Of a stretch of DNA of 64,000 nt, positions 7,544 through 16,532 are shown one piece after another. Made by a program: the position numbers and the translations under genes. Numbering within the stretch: position 1 is the stretch's first letter; every line of letters starts with the position of its first letter. The notes below the pieces were generated by a model that saw only the letters and a list, made by a program, of their open reading frames with translations, searched no databases and was not told the origin of the DNA. Source of the DNA: AC-56 sp963798705 (GTDB taxonomy: Bacteria > Actinomycetota > Thermoleophilia > Solirubrobacterales > 70-9). The stretch covers positions 1,736,001 to 1,800,000 of the forward strand of contig CAWCTW010000005.1 of NCBI GenBank assembly GCA_963798705.1, read 5' to 3'.

Positions 7544-9069
7544 CTCCTCGTCTCCGCCATCCCGGCTACCCGAAGCTCGGGGCCGTCACCGAGGCCGAAG
7601 TGATCCGTGACCAGACCCGCCACGTCCCTGAGCGTCCACTGGTCCCGTGTGTCGCCAACGCCGGACTCGAAACCGCAGAGCACGAGCGGCCCGAGCGAGT
7701 CCCCCGCCAGCAGGGCGCCGTGGCTGCCGCCTCCGGTGTGGCTGGTGCCTCCCCAGTCGACGCACTCGTACCCGGTGCGAAGCGAGACCATTACGTCCCC
7801 CGCGTGGGGCGCCCGCAGGGCCGACCAGAGCCGCGAGAGCCCGTCGGGGTAGTCGTCTGCGGTGACACGGCCATCGCGCCGCTCGAGCCCCAGGGCCTTC
7901 CAATCGCCCTCCAGATCCCAGCTAGCACCGCGGCTATCGGGCTCCTGCGATCCGGGCTGGAAGCGCACTTCGGCGCCGTCCCGCTCGACCACCGCCTCGG
8001 GCGACCGCCCGTTCTCCGTCTCCAGACGTGCGACCAGGTCCACGCCCTCCAGCTCGCCCAGCCGCTCGCGAACTCCGCCCAGGATCCGCTCCCGCCGGGG
8101 TCCCTCCGCGAGCGCGTGCACGGCGCCCGCGCGAGCCGTGGGGCTCACCGCGAGCTCGGCCAGCTCCGGGCGCTCGCTGTTGGGCGCCAGCACCTGCCAG
8201 TCGGCGCCGAGGGCGGCCGCCAAGGGCAGCTCCCGCTGGACGTCGGTCTGTGCGTGGTCAGCCATCAGGATCACGGCGTGGGAGTCGAGGAACGCGTCCA
8301 TGCCGCCGGCCGCGTCGACGATCTCCCCGAAGCTGTGGTCGGCGTGGGCGATCGAGTCTCTCATCGCCCCCACCCCGTGGGTGTGGGTGTGGTGGTCGTT
8401 GTCCGGGAGCGAGAAGAGCAGGAAGTCGTAGCCGTCGTCGGCGATGAGCTCCCGACTGACGCACGCGGAGTAGGCGTCGCGGGTTCCCGGCCTGGCCAGT
8501 GTCGGCTTGCAGGGCACCTTCCGCGAGGCATAGAGCTCGCCGTAGAAGAGCTCGTCCGGGCCCCAGACCGCGTGCCTGAAGCTCGCCGCCATGGCCACCC
8601 GCCTCATCAGGCCCTCGAGGCCGAGCTCGTGGCGCCGCCGGCCTCGGTAGATCAGGAACGGCGTGCACGCGGTTCGCACCCCGGCGTCTCCGAGTCGCTC
8701 GAACACGGTCTCCACCTCGTGCGAGAGGTGGGCCATGTTCAAGTTGTAGACCGTGTCGTAGAGCGTGCGGAACAGCCCGAACGCCCGCGTGGCCTCCCAC
8801 GACGACCCGTACTCGACGTAGCGCCGCTCGGCCCGGTGATACCAGTTCATGCCGCTGATGTGGTGTTGCTCGGGTCCGGCGCCCGTGGCGATCTCCGAGC
8901 AGGCGACCGGCGTCACCGAGGGGAAGGCCGAGACGCAGTCGCCGATGAGCTCCCCGCGCTCGAGGAGCGCCGCGAAGTTCGGCGCCAGGTCCTCGGCGGC
9001 GGCATGGAGCAGCATGTCCGTTCGCATGGAATCGACCACGATCAGGCAGAGCTTTCGCGACGTGGCCAT
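7540..9069 (-). CDS. Alkaline-phosphatase superfamily (type I phosphodiesterase/nucleotide pyrophosphatase-like) protein
   Basis: 509 residues without a signal peptide. Superfamily metal-site elements are seen: LIVVDSMRTDML near the N-terminus (first Asp), FPSVTPVACSEIATG (likely Thr nucleophile), the LPDNDHHTHTHG Asp/His cluster, and LMADHAQTDV (Asp-His). This order matches Enpp/AP-type phosphodiesterases. First gene of the operon with gtrA and the GT87-like gene, so it may hydrolyse a phospho-lipid-sugar or nucleotide product; that role is inferred only from context. Confidence 0.85.
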   Translation of the reverse strand: MATSRKLCLIVVDSMRTDMLLHAAAEDLAPNFAALLERGELIGDCVSAFPSVTPVACSEIATGAGPEQHHISGMNWYHRAERRYVEYGSSWEATRAFGLFRTLYDTVYNLNMAHLSHEVETVFERLGDAGVRTACTPFLIYRGRRRHELGLEGLMRRVAMAASFRHAVWGPDELFYGELYASRKVPCKPTLARPGTRDAYSACVSRELIADDGYDFLLFSLPDNDHHTHTHGVGAMRDSIAHADHSFGEIVDAAGGMDAFLDSHAVILMADHAQTDVQRELPLAAALGADWQVLAPNSERPELAELAVSPTARAGAVHALAEGPRRERILGGVRERLGELEGVDLVARLETENGRSPEAVVERDGAEVRFQPGSQEPDSRGASWDLEGDWKALGLERRDGRVTADDYPDGLSRLWSALRAPHAGDVMVSLRTGYECVDWGGTSHTGGGSHGALLAGDSLGPLVLCGFESGVGDTRDQWTLRDVAGLVTDHFGLGDGPELRVAGMAETRR

Positions 9070-9101
9070 CTAGCTGGAGTGTGACGAGCAGGGAAGCGCG
9101 C

Positions 9102-9536
9102 TCACCTGAGCGACCGCAACCCCTCGTACTTGCGCTGCGCGCGGCGCTGCCTGGCCGAGGCAAGCCAGAAGAGGCCGGCCAGGAGCAACAGGCCGAACGG
9201 CTCCCAGACGAACGCGGTGACCAGCGCGAGGACCAGAGCCGTTGCGGCGACGATCAAGCCGATCGACGATGCGCCGCGCACCCGGGCCTGCGCACCGGCC
9301 ACCACCGCGCTGACGACACCGTAGGCGACCACGGCGAGGATGATCCCGAGCGGTATGCCGATGATCGCCGAGTGATCCCGATTTGACATCGACAGGGCGA
9401 AGAGAATCGCGCCCCCGGCGGCCGCGGCGATCGCGAGCACCACCCCGACCGCGTCGCGGCGCCCGGAGGCACCCGCGAACGTTCCGGCCGCGATCGCGAG
9501 CCCGACACCCTGGCAGATGGCGAGGAAGAGGCTCAT
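9102..9536 (-). CDS. Uncharacterised polytopic membrane protein
   Basis: 144 residues with four hydrophobic stretches (about 3-22, 29-48, 58-82, 90-128) and a basic C-terminal tail RQRRAQRKYEGLRSLR that should sit in the cytoplasm. The pattern recalls DUF4126-like proteins, but I cannot confirm that by eye. Same strand as the phosphatase operon, ending 32 bases upstream of it, so it may be its first gene. Confidence 0.7.
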   Translation of the reverse strand: MSLFLAICQGVGLAIAAGTFAGASGRRDAVGVVLAIAAAAGGAILFALSMSNRDHSAIIGIPLGIILAVVAYGVVSAVVAGAQARVRGASSIGLIVAATALVLALVTAFVWEPFGLLLLAGLFWLASARQRRAQRKYEGLRSLR

Positions 9537-9596
9537 GAGCGCAGAGAGGCTAGAGCATCGCGATCTCTGCGCCCGCGGGCGGGCAGCGCGGTCGAG

Positions 9597-11849
9597 TCAG
9601 TCGAGGACGACGGTGCGGTGGCATCCGGCCACCCTCACCCGGAGCGGGCCATCGGTCGTGACCCGCAGCCTCGCATCACAGCGTAACTTCGCGCGGCGCG
9701 GATGGACGACCACGCGCGAGAGGTTGCGTGCGTCGATGTGGAGGACGTCCCGCCGCGGCGCCCTGGGCGCCTTGCCCCACCCCTTCGCCTGGTGCACGTA
9801 GGGCATCGCGGCCTCGTTGCCGCCGGCGAGGACGCCGGCGCCGTGTTGCGTGGGCCCGGGTGCGGGGTCACCCGAGCCGAGCCCCTCCGAGCGGGCGTCG
9901 ACCTCGCCGATCGGCGCCTCGCCGCCCCGGTCCCGCAGCTTGAGGCCCGAGAGCCAGTATGCGTGGTCGGCGACGATCCCCGCGCCGCGGAAGTCCATCG
10001 TCGGGTTCACCACGTACGACACGTGAGCGGGATTGCGCTTGACCCGATGGGTGCCCAGGAACGTCGCCGCCGGCGCGTACTGATCGTTGACGGCGAGCTG
10101 GAAGTGGTCGGAGGTGATGAACAGGTCGAAGGCGTAGCGATAGCCGAGGTCGTCGAACGTCCGGGCCTGCTCGACCGGGCCGGGAACCGGGACCAGCTCG
10201 TCCACCGTGCCGTCCCAGATCAGGAACGGGATGTGCCGGACGGACGCCAGCATGCGGTTCGTGTTGCTCGCGGCACCGCCGGGCTCGGGCGGCGCGGGCG
10301 GAGCCCAGATCCCCAGGCCGGGTGGACCTACGACGGGATTGGCCCGCGCGAACAGGTCGGGGTAGCGGGTGGCGAGCTTGTAGGTCCCATAGCCGCCCAT
10401 CGAGTACCCGGAGATCGCGGTCCACGACGGATCGAGGCGGTAGTGGCGGGCCACGTCGGCCCAGACCTCGAACGTGTCAGCTCCGGCGTGCCCGTAGTAC
10501 CAGCCGTCCGGCCCCCGCCCCTCCGGCGTGATCACGATCGAGCCCGGGCCCCGGTCGCCGAGCTGCGACTGGTTGCGCGAGTCGCCGAACTGGTTGTAGC
10601 TCGCGCCGAGCGAGTGCAGGAGGAGGGTCAGGCCGTAACCGCGCCGCGGCTCCGGCTTGTCGGGAACGTAGATCGCGTACGGCTGCAGCCTGCCGCGCAA
10701 CTCGCCCTGGCAGTCTGCCGGCTCGCCGCACGTCCCCGAATAGTCGGTGCCCTGCCGGGTCTCGAAGTGACTGGCCAGGATCCTGTTCATGGGGCCGCCG
10801 GCCGGCACCCCCGCCTCCTTCCCGGACAGGTCGTCGGTGGCGCCGCGCTCGAGCTTTCCGAAGTCGACCTCGGCGTGAAACGGACCGAGGTTGCCTGCCG
10901 CCAGTTCGTGGCCCTGCTTGCGGTCTCGCCACCACGCCGGATCGGTCGCGACGGGCCCCGGCGGATAGGGATGCTGCCACGGTTCGTCGAAGCGGAACGC
11001 CGCGTTGAAGAACGCGGTCGGGTCGTGCAGCCCGGCTGCTCCTCCGGGATGGGTGGAGTCCGACGCGACGCCGGGGATCATGTACGCGTGGGCGGAGCGG
11101 TCCCACAGACCCACCCCTGCCGCGAGCCGCACGTCGTGTTTGCCGGGGTCCCAGGCGCGATGGGGGACCGACACCTGGATCTGGCGGCGCCGCTTGCTCA
11201 CCGACACCCGGGGCGAGGGATGCCGGGCCTTTCCGTCGCGAGCCCGCAGCAGATCCGCGCGGTGGCCGTGGACGGTCAGGAACAGGCGGGCGGGGGCGGT
11301 CGCATTGGCGCCGTGGGGGAACTCGCGCGGTTGCCTGGAGGTGCCGATCGCGATCGTCGTCGCCACGAGCGACGGCTTCTTCATCATGTTGAGGGTGATC
11401 CGGAACGCGGTGGCGCGCCGGTGCGGCTTCACCCGCAGCTCGACCAGATCGGCGGCGTTGCCGGCGTAGGCCGGGTCGCTCGGATAGGTGTAGGTGCCGT
11501 TCGGCAGGGAGAAGGCGTCGAGGCTCGGGTCCTGCGAGGTCCGTGGGTCGTTTGGGTCGCGCGTCAGGCCCTTGGCACCGTGGTCGTCGTAGAGGTAGTC
11601 CTGGTAGAGGAACTCGCCGCGCCGGTAGGCGCTCGCGCCCGAGACCAGGATCGGCTTCGCATGCCAGAAACCGCGGTTTACAAGCTGTGGCGCGGTGGCG
11701 GGCTTGCGGTAGAGGATCGACGGTCCCGGACGCGGGGCCGGGCCGCGGTAAAGCGAGCGTTTGGCCGCGGTGGCGCCGGCGGCGGGGGCCAGCGCGGCGG
11801 CGCAGGCCATCGCAAAGACAACCCCTACCCGAACCCTCACGCCGCGCAA
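9597..11849 (-). CDS. Secreted prolyl-oligopeptidase-like alpha/beta hydrolase
   Basis: 750 residues with an N-terminal signal peptide (about 6-28, ending APAAGATAA). A long N-terminal beta-rich region (about 30-370) precedes an alpha/beta hydrolase domain: LTLLLHSLGASYNQFGD (oxyanion strand), then WTAISGYSMGGYGTYKLATR with the GxSxG nucleophile, a catalytic-type Asp in LIWDGTVDELVPV and His in FITSDHFQLA. About 90 further residues follow. The enzyme should act outside the cell; whether it is a peptidase or esterase is not decidable. Divergent from the aminotransferase gene with only 92 bases between. Confidence 0.82.
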   Translation of the reverse strand: MRGVRVRVGVVFAMACAAALAPAAGATAAKRSLYRGPAPRPGPSILYRKPATAPQLVNRGFWHAKPILVSGASAYRRGEFLYQDYLYDDHGAKGLTRDPNDPRTSQDPSLDAFSLPNGTYTYPSDPAYAGNAADLVELRVKPHRRATAFRITLNMMKKPSLVATTIAIGTSRQPREFPHGANATAPARLFLTVHGHRADLLRARDGKARHPSPRVSVSKRRRQIQVSVPHRAWDPGKHDVRLAAGVGLWDRSAHAYMIPGVASDSTHPGGAAGLHDPTAFFNAAFRFDEPWQHPYPPGPVATDPAWWRDRKQGHELAAGNLGPFHAEVDFGKLERGATDDLSGKEAGVPAGGPMNRILASHFETRQGTDYSGTCGEPADCQGELRGRLQPYAIYVPDKPEPRRGYGLTLLLHSLGASYNQFGDSRNQSQLGDRGPGSIVITPEGRGPDGWYYGHAGADTFEVWADVARHYRLDPSWTAISGYSMGGYGTYKLATRYPDLFARANPVVGPPGLGIWAPPAPPEPGGAASNTNRMLASVRHIPFLIWDGTVDELVPVPGPVEQARTFDDLGYRYAFDLFITSDHFQLAVNDQYAPAATFLGTHRVKRNPAHVSYVVNPTMDFRGAGIVADHAYWLSGLKLRDRGGEAPIGEVDARSEGLGSGDPAPGPTQHGAGVLAGGNEAAMPYVHQAKGWGKAPRAPRRDVLHIDARNLSRVVVHPRRAKLRCDARLRVTTDGPLRVRVAGCHRTVVLD

Positions 11850-11941
11850 TGTAGCCTCGGCCGCGGGGGCGCGCGCCGGTTCGAGCGCGGGGGCCGCGAG
11901 CGCGCGCGGCCGTCGTCGCAGTCATCCGACACACTTCACCG

Positions 11942-13333
11942 ATGCCCGAACCCCAGGACAGGGCCTCGCGAGCGGGCCGCGACGCGCCGCCCGCCCACCG
12001 CCGTTCCCACCAGACGGCGCGCGACCTGGAGCGCTACGCGGACCTCTTCGCGCAGCGGACGCGGGTCATGCGCTCGTCCGCCATGCGCGACCTGATGGCG
12101 ATCACGGCCCGGCCCGACGTGATCTCCCTGGCGGGCGGGCTGCCCGACACCTCGACCTTCCCTCCGGCGACGTTCGCCGCGCAGTTGACCCGGATCGCGC
12201 AGGAGTCGGCGGCCGAGGCTCTTCAGTACGGCCCCACCGAGGGCTTCGACGAGACCAAGGCTGCGGTCCGCCGGGTGATGGAGGCAGAGGGGATGTCGCC
12301 CGACCTCGAGGACATCATCGTCACAACCGGCGGGCAGCAGGCGCTGGACCTGATCGCGAAGACCCTGGTGGACCCCGGCGACGTGGTGATCTGCGAGGCG
12401 CCCACCTACCCGGGCGCCGTACCCGTGTTCTGCTCGTATGAAGCCGAGACGCACCAGATCCCGATGGACGCCGACGGCATGCGCATCGACGAGCTCGAGG
12501 CGCTGATCGACCGGCTCGGGGCGGACGGCAGGAAGCCCAAGTTCATCTACTCGGTGCCGAGCTTCCAGAACCCCGCCGGCGTGACCCTGTCGGTGGAGCG
12601 GCGGCGCCGGCTGATGGGCCTCGCGCGCAGCCGCGAGGTGCTCGTGGTCGAGGACAACCCGTACGGGCTGCTCCGCTACGAGGGCGATCCTCAGCCGCCG
12701 CTCTACCAGCTCGACGGCGGCGACTACGTGATCTACGTCGGCACGCTCTCCAAGATCCTGTCGCCGGGCATCCGGCTCGGGTGGGCGGTGGCTCCGCCGC
12801 CGGTGATGGAGAAGATCGCGCTGGGCAAGCAGGCAACCGATCTGTGCACGTCCACCCTCGCGCAGTACTTCGCCCTCGAGTACTTCGCCGCGGGCAGGTG
12901 GCGCGCCTACATCGACAGCCTGTGCGAGGTCTACCGCTCGCGGCGGGACGCGATGCTCGAAGCGCTCGAGCGCCACTTTCCGGCCCAGGCGACCTGGACC
13001 CGTCCCGGCGGCGGGCTCTTCGTCTGGGCGACCCTCCCCGAGTACATCGACACCTCCGACCTCCTCGCCAAGGCGCTGCGCGAGAACGTGGCGTTCGTCC
13101 CCGGCGCGGCCGCCTATGTGGACGGCCGCCGGGGCACCAGCTCGATGCGCCTCAACTTCTCCGGCTCCACCGAGGAGGAGATCCGCGAGGGCGTCCGCCG
13201 CATCGGCGCGGTCGTGAGCGAGCAGGTGGGGCTGTACGAGACGATCACCTCCGAGCATTCGCTCCCGCCGGCGCCGGAGCGCCCGGAGCCCGGCCATGTG
13301 GTGCCCCTTCGCCCGCCCGGGAAGGAGGCCTAG
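11942..13333 (+). CDS. PLP-dependent aminotransferase, LysN/MocR-like class I
   Basis: 463 residues. Fold type I aminotransferase: VISLAGGLPDTSTFP near the start, TTGGQQALDLI, YSVPSFQNPAGVT (PLP ring contact region with Asn-Pro), VEDNPYG, and YVGTLSKILSPGIRLGW with the Schiff-base Lys. The sequence order fits 2-aminoadipate/aromatic aminotransferases of the LysN-ARO8 group, often annotated as valine-pyruvate or aspartate aminotransferase-like. Five bases separate its stop from the downstream ligase start, so the two are cotranscribed. The amino donor is not known. Confidence 0.92.
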   Translation: MPEPQDRASRAGRDAPPAHRRSHQTARDLERYADLFAQRTRVMRSSAMRDLMAITARPDVISLAGGLPDTSTFPPATFAAQLTRIAQESAAEALQYGPTEGFDETKAAVRRVMEAEGMSPDLEDIIVTTGGQQALDLIAKTLVDPGDVVICEAPTYPGAVPVFCSYEAETHQIPMDADGMRIDELEALIDRLGADGRKPKFIYSVPSFQNPAGVTLSVERRRRLMGLARSREVLVVEDNPYGLLRYEGDPQPPLYQLDGGDYVIYVGTLSKILSPGIRLGWAVAPPPVMEKIALGKQATDLCTSTLAQYFALEYFAAGRWRAYIDSLCEVYRSRRDAMLEALERHFPAQATWTRPGGGLFVWATLPEYIDTSDLLAKALRENVAFVPGAAAYVDGRRGTSSMRLNFSGSTEEEIREGVRRIGAVVSEQVGLYETITSEHSLPPAPERPEPGHVVPLRPPGKEA

Positions 13334-13338
13334 CGGAG

Positions 13339-14292
13339 ATGCGCGTCGCGGTGCTGAAGGGAGGCAGCTCGCTCGAGCGCCAGGTCTCCCTGCGCTCGGC
13401 AGCGCGGGTACAGGATGCGCTTGCCTCGCTCGGGCACGAGGTGGTTCCCATCGACGCGGACTCGGGCCTGGTGCGAGCGCTCAAGGATCGTCGCCCGGAC
13501 CTCGCGTTCATCGCGCTCCACGGCCCGGGCGGCGAGGACGGCACGCCCCAGGAGCTCCTGGAGATCCTCGGCATCCCGTACACGGGGCCGGGGGTTGCGG
13601 CCTGCATACGGTGCATGGACAAGGTCTTGGCCAAGCACCTTTTCCGCAATGCGGAGATCCCGACCCCGGACTGGGTCGCCTTCAACTCCACGGCGTTCCG
13701 AGAGCTCGGGGCGGCCGACGCGCTCGAGGAGATCGAGGCTCGGCTCGGCTTTCCTCTCGTCGTCAAGCCCGCGGGTCAGGGGTCGGCGCTCGGGGTGAGG
13801 TTCGCGGGCTCCCGTGAGGACGTGCCCGAGGCGCTCGTCTCCGCCTTCAGCTACGACGACCGCGTGCTGCTCGAGCGACACGTGGCGGGACGCGAGCTCG
13901 CGGTGTCGCTGCTTGACGGCGAGCCGCTGCCGATCGTCGAGGTTCGGCCAAAGGAGGAGGATCGCTTCAACTACGAGGCCCGCTACGAGATCGGCAGGAC
14001 GGAGTACCTGTGCCCGGCGGAGCTCCCGGAGGCGACTGCGGAGACGGTTCGGGCGGCCGCCACCGAAACCTATGAGGCACTCGGGTGCGCGGGGTTCGCG
14101 CGCGTGGACGTGATGCTCGACGAAGGCGGCGACCCGAAGGTGCTCGAGGCCAACGCCATTCCGGGGCTGACGGACACGAGCCTCATGCCGATGGCCGCCG
14201 ACGCCTCTGGCCTTCGGTTCGAGGACCTGGTTTCCCGGATCATCGAGCTGGCGCTCGACCGCCCGGGCGTCTCTGCCGGTCGGTTCGGCTAG
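13339..14292 (+). CDS. D-alanine-D-alanine ligase family protein (copy 1)
   Basis: 317-residue ATP-grasp enzyme. N-terminal VAVLKGGSSLERQVSLRSA matches the Ddl substrate loop; GPGGEDGTPQELLEILGIPYTGPG, KPAGQGSALGV and the metal-binding RVDVML / LEANAIPG end are all present. Start ATG 13339 has CGGAG six bases upstream; the longer open frame is not real. A second, more canonical ddl is at 46834. Because this copy is paired with an aminotransferase, it may form a different dipeptide; that is inference. Confidence 0.9.
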   Translation: MRVAVLKGGSSLERQVSLRSAARVQDALASLGHEVVPIDADSGLVRALKDRRPDLAFIALHGPGGEDGTPQELLEILGIPYTGPGVAACIRCMDKVLAKHLFRNAEIPTPDWVAFNSTAFRELGAADALEEIEARLGFPLVVKPAGQGSALGVRFAGSREDVPEALVSAFSYDDRVLLERHVAGRELAVSLLDGEPLPIVEVRPKEEDRFNYEARYEIGRTEYLCPAELPEATAETVRAAATETYEALGCAGFARVDVMLDEGGDPKVLEANAIPGLTDTSLMPMAADASGLRFEDLVSRIIELALDRPGVSAGRFG

Positions 14293-14337
14293 CTCACCGA
14301 TGCTCGAGGCGCTCGTCTGCGCGGATGGCCGGGGAGC

Positions 14338-14832
14338 TCAGGAGTCCTCGCCCTGGGCGAAGTCCTCGGGCGTGACCTGGTCGAGGAAGTCCTTGAACTT
14401 CTCGACGACCTCCTCGGTGTCCTCCACCTCGTGCTCGAACTCGATCGAGGACTCGTCGATCACGTCGTCGGCGGCGAAGATCGGCGCCGAGGTTCGCACC
14501 GCCAGGGCGATCGCATCGGATGGCCGCGAGTCGATCTCCATCTCGGAGCCGTTCACCGAGATCGTGATCGACGCGTAGAACGTGTTGTCCCGCAACTCGG
14601 TGACCGAGACCCGCTCACACTTCGCCTCGAACTGCTCGAGCAGATCGGACAGGAGGTCGTGCGTCATCGGCCGCGGAGTCGAGGCCCCCTGGAGCTTCAT
14701 CAGGATGGCGGCGGCCTCCGGATGCCCGATCCAGATGGGCAGGAAGCGGTTGCCGTCAACGGTCTTCAACAGGACGATCGGCTGCTTGCCGACCATGTCG
14801 AAGCTCACGCCGTAGATCTGCATTTGTTGCAA
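14338..14832 (-). CDS. DUF151 bifunctional nuclease-family protein
   Basis: About 164 residues, cytosolic. The DUF151 core is clear: VSFDMVGKQPIVLLK, RFLPIWIGHPEAAAI, then TFYASITI and the SRPSDAIALAVRTSAPIFA signature (about 100-120). Family members are described as having nuclease activity (bifunctional nuclease, BFN). A very acidic C-terminal tail follows. Two starts compete: TTG 14832 with GGAG eight bases upstream, and ATG 14823 with no good site; I favour TTG. A TATAAT box lies about 40 bases upstream. Confidence 0.92.
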   Translation of the reverse strand: MQQMQIYGVSFDMVGKQPIVLLKTVDGNRFLPIWIGHPEAAAILMKLQGASTPRPMTHDLLSDLLEQFEAKCERVSVTELRDNTFYASITISVNGSEMEIDSRPSDAIALAVRTSAPIFAADDVIDESSIEFEHEVEDTEEVVEKFKDFLDQVTPEDFAQGEDS

Positions 14833-14871
14833 AAGGTGGTCTCCGGAGCCGTCGCTGGCTTTGCGCGGGCA

Positions 14872-14877
14872 ATTATA
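14872..14877 (-). promoter_or_regulatory. Perfect -10 box (TATAAT) upstream of the DUF151 gene
   Basis: Read on the minus strand this is TATAAT, a rare AT cluster in this GC-rich DNA, about 40 bases before the TTG start of the DUF151 gene. No recognisable -35 (TTGACA-like) sits 16-18 bases upstream, so strength is uncertain. Confidence 0.5.
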
Positions 14878-14948
14878 GGTCCGGGTCCGTGCCCGCCACC
14901 GGCGCTTGATTTGGCCGCCGGCTGCGGAACGGCGATAATCGAGGCTGC

Positions 14949-15383
14949 ATGTCGGAGGCGCGACAGCAGGCCTACATCGAGGCTCCGGTCGAAGTCGTGT
15001 GGGGCCTCATCTCGGATGCCGAGCGCCATCCGGAATGGTGGCCCCGAGTTCTCGCCGTCGAATGCGAGGGACTCGAGCCGGGATGCACCTACCGCGAGGT
15101 CGTCCAGACCCCTACCGGGAAGGACGAGATGAAGGTGCGGGTCGATGCGATGGAGGACTGCAAGGACCTCATGATCCGGTGCGTCAACACGGGTACCTTC
15201 GTCCACTGGACGCTCACGGAGGCTCAGAGCGGCACCTTCGTCGAGGCGACGTTCGGGATGGATCCCTTGAAGCTCCAGTACCGCGTCTTCGACTGGACCG
15301 TCGGCCGGCGCTTCTTCCGCAATTGGCTCGCCGAGTCGCTCGAGGCGATGCAGAGGGTCGCCACGGAGCGCGCGACGCGGTAG
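14949..15383 (+). CDS. SRPBCC (START/Bet v1-like) family protein
   Basis: 144 residues. The N-terminus has the polyketide-cyclase/SRPBCC opening (YIEAPVEVVWGLISDAERHPEWWPRV), followed by alternating strands and the long C-terminal helix (FFRNWLAESLEAMQRVA). Such proteins bind hydrophobic ligands in a helix-grip cavity. It is divergent from the DUF151 gene (116 bases between) and its stop abuts the convergent methyltransferase stop directly. Ligand unknown. Confidence 0.9.
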   Translation: MSEARQQAYIEAPVEVVWGLISDAERHPEWWPRVLAVECEGLEPGCTYREVVQTPTGKDEMKVRVDAMEDCKDLMIRCVNTGTFVHWTLTEAQSGTFVEATFGMDPLKLQYRVFDWTVGRRFFRNWLAESLEAMQRVATERATR

Positions 15384-16469
15384 TCAGCGCCGGGCGAAGA
15401 CGACGGTCAGCACGTGGGCCTCGTAGCGCCCGGCGGCGGGGTCGGCGGCCGTCGCGCGCTCGAACGCGGTGAAGAACTCGTCGCGAAGGGCCGCCGGCTC
15501 AGCGCCGCGAGCGCCCGGTGCGAACAGCTCGCGATCGAGCGTGGACTCGGAGAAGGCGCGGACGAAGGCCGTGTAGGCACTCGCGTACCCTCCGGCATCG
15601 GTGCCGTTTTCGAGCTCCTCCCAGTAGGGGTTGGGCACCTCCGCCATCCTGCTCGTCACCAGCGTCAGCTCGTCTGCGAGCGCGCCGCCCGGCTCGACCG
15701 GCGCCGCCGCCTCGGCCGTGCTCCGGCAGTAGACGGGGAAGACGAAGCGCGCCAGAACCTCCCGGTCGAGCAGCTCGCGCTCGGTGAGCTCCTGTGCGGC
15801 GCGCCACATCTGGTCGAGCAGGAGCGCCGCCGATACGCGGCCCTCGTCGTCCGTCCCGATCCCCTGCACCAGCAGCCGTCCCCCCGGCGCAAGCTCCGCC
15901 GCGCGGGCGGTGAGGAAGTCCGTCCAGTCGGACTCCGCCTGGGCGCCCAGCTGCGCCCGCTGGGTGCCCTGTGCAGTTGCGAAGCACATGCCGTCGAGGT
16001 CGCCGACCTCCGGCTGGCGACGGTACCAGTGCGCAGCATTCGAGCACATCCCGATCCGCACGGCGGCGTCGGCCAGAACCTGGTCGAAGAAGCTCCCCGC
16101 GGCGGCCATCGAGTAGATCGGCCCGCCGTCGAGCTCGAGGTATCCGCCCTCCTCAGCGGCCAGGCGCAGCGCCCCGAAGTCGCTCGTCGAGAGGTCGTTG
16201 TGGATCGCGACGACGGGCAACTCCCGCGACCGCGAGCGAACGGCGGCGATCGCCGTCCGCAGCGCCTGCACCGAGTTCGCGCCCGTGCCCGCCCCGTAGT
16301 CGACGATCGTCAGGGGCCCCTCGATTGCATCGAGGTCGACGCTTGAGGCCATCTCGCCGATCGCGGCCGCGCCGGCCTCGACGACGCGCCGCTGGTACTC
16401 GGAGTGGGCATCGTAGTAGCCGCCTCGCTTCATGCCCGCCGTGGTCGCTGCGACCCGCTTGCTCGCCAT
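15384..16469 (-). CDS. SABATH-like SAM-dependent carboxyl methyltransferase
   Basis: 361 residues from ATG 16469; upstream open frame lacks a site. N-terminus GMKRGGYYDAHSEYQRRV and IVDYGAGTGANS form the SAM pocket; HNDLSTSDFGAL corresponds to the FNDLP-NDFN motif of plant SABATH enzymes and GSFFDQVLADAAVRIGMCSNAAHW to their GSFY...HSSYSLHW segment. The plant family methylates carboxyl groups of small acids such as salicylate and jasmonate. The acceptor here is unknown. It converges on the SRPBCC gene with no spacer. Confidence 0.8.
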   Translation of the reverse strand: MASKRVAATTAGMKRGGYYDAHSEYQRRVVEAGAAAIGEMASSVDLDAIEGPLTIVDYGAGTGANSVQALRTAIAAVRSRSRELPVVAIHNDLSTSDFGALRLAAEEGGYLELDGGPIYSMAAAGSFFDQVLADAAVRIGMCSNAAHWYRRQPEVGDLDGMCFATAQGTQRAQLGAQAESDWTDFLTARAAELAPGGRLLVQGIGTDDEGRVSAALLLDQMWRAAQELTERELLDREVLARFVFPVYCRSTAEAAAPVEPGGALADELTLVTSRMAEVPNPYWEELENGTDAGGYASAYTAFVRAFSESTLDRELFAPGARGAEPAALRDEFFTAFERATAADPAAGRYEAHVLTVVFARR

Positions 16470-16532
16470 TCCCCGCGACCCTACCGCCGGCGCGCCCGCG
16501 CCACCGGCGCCTTCGATCGCTCCGGCGCACCC

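Noticed and set aside
9702..12095. 797-codon plus-strand frame opposite the secreted hydrolase
   Set aside because: Antisense to a gene with signal peptide and GxSxG; no domain in the plus frame.
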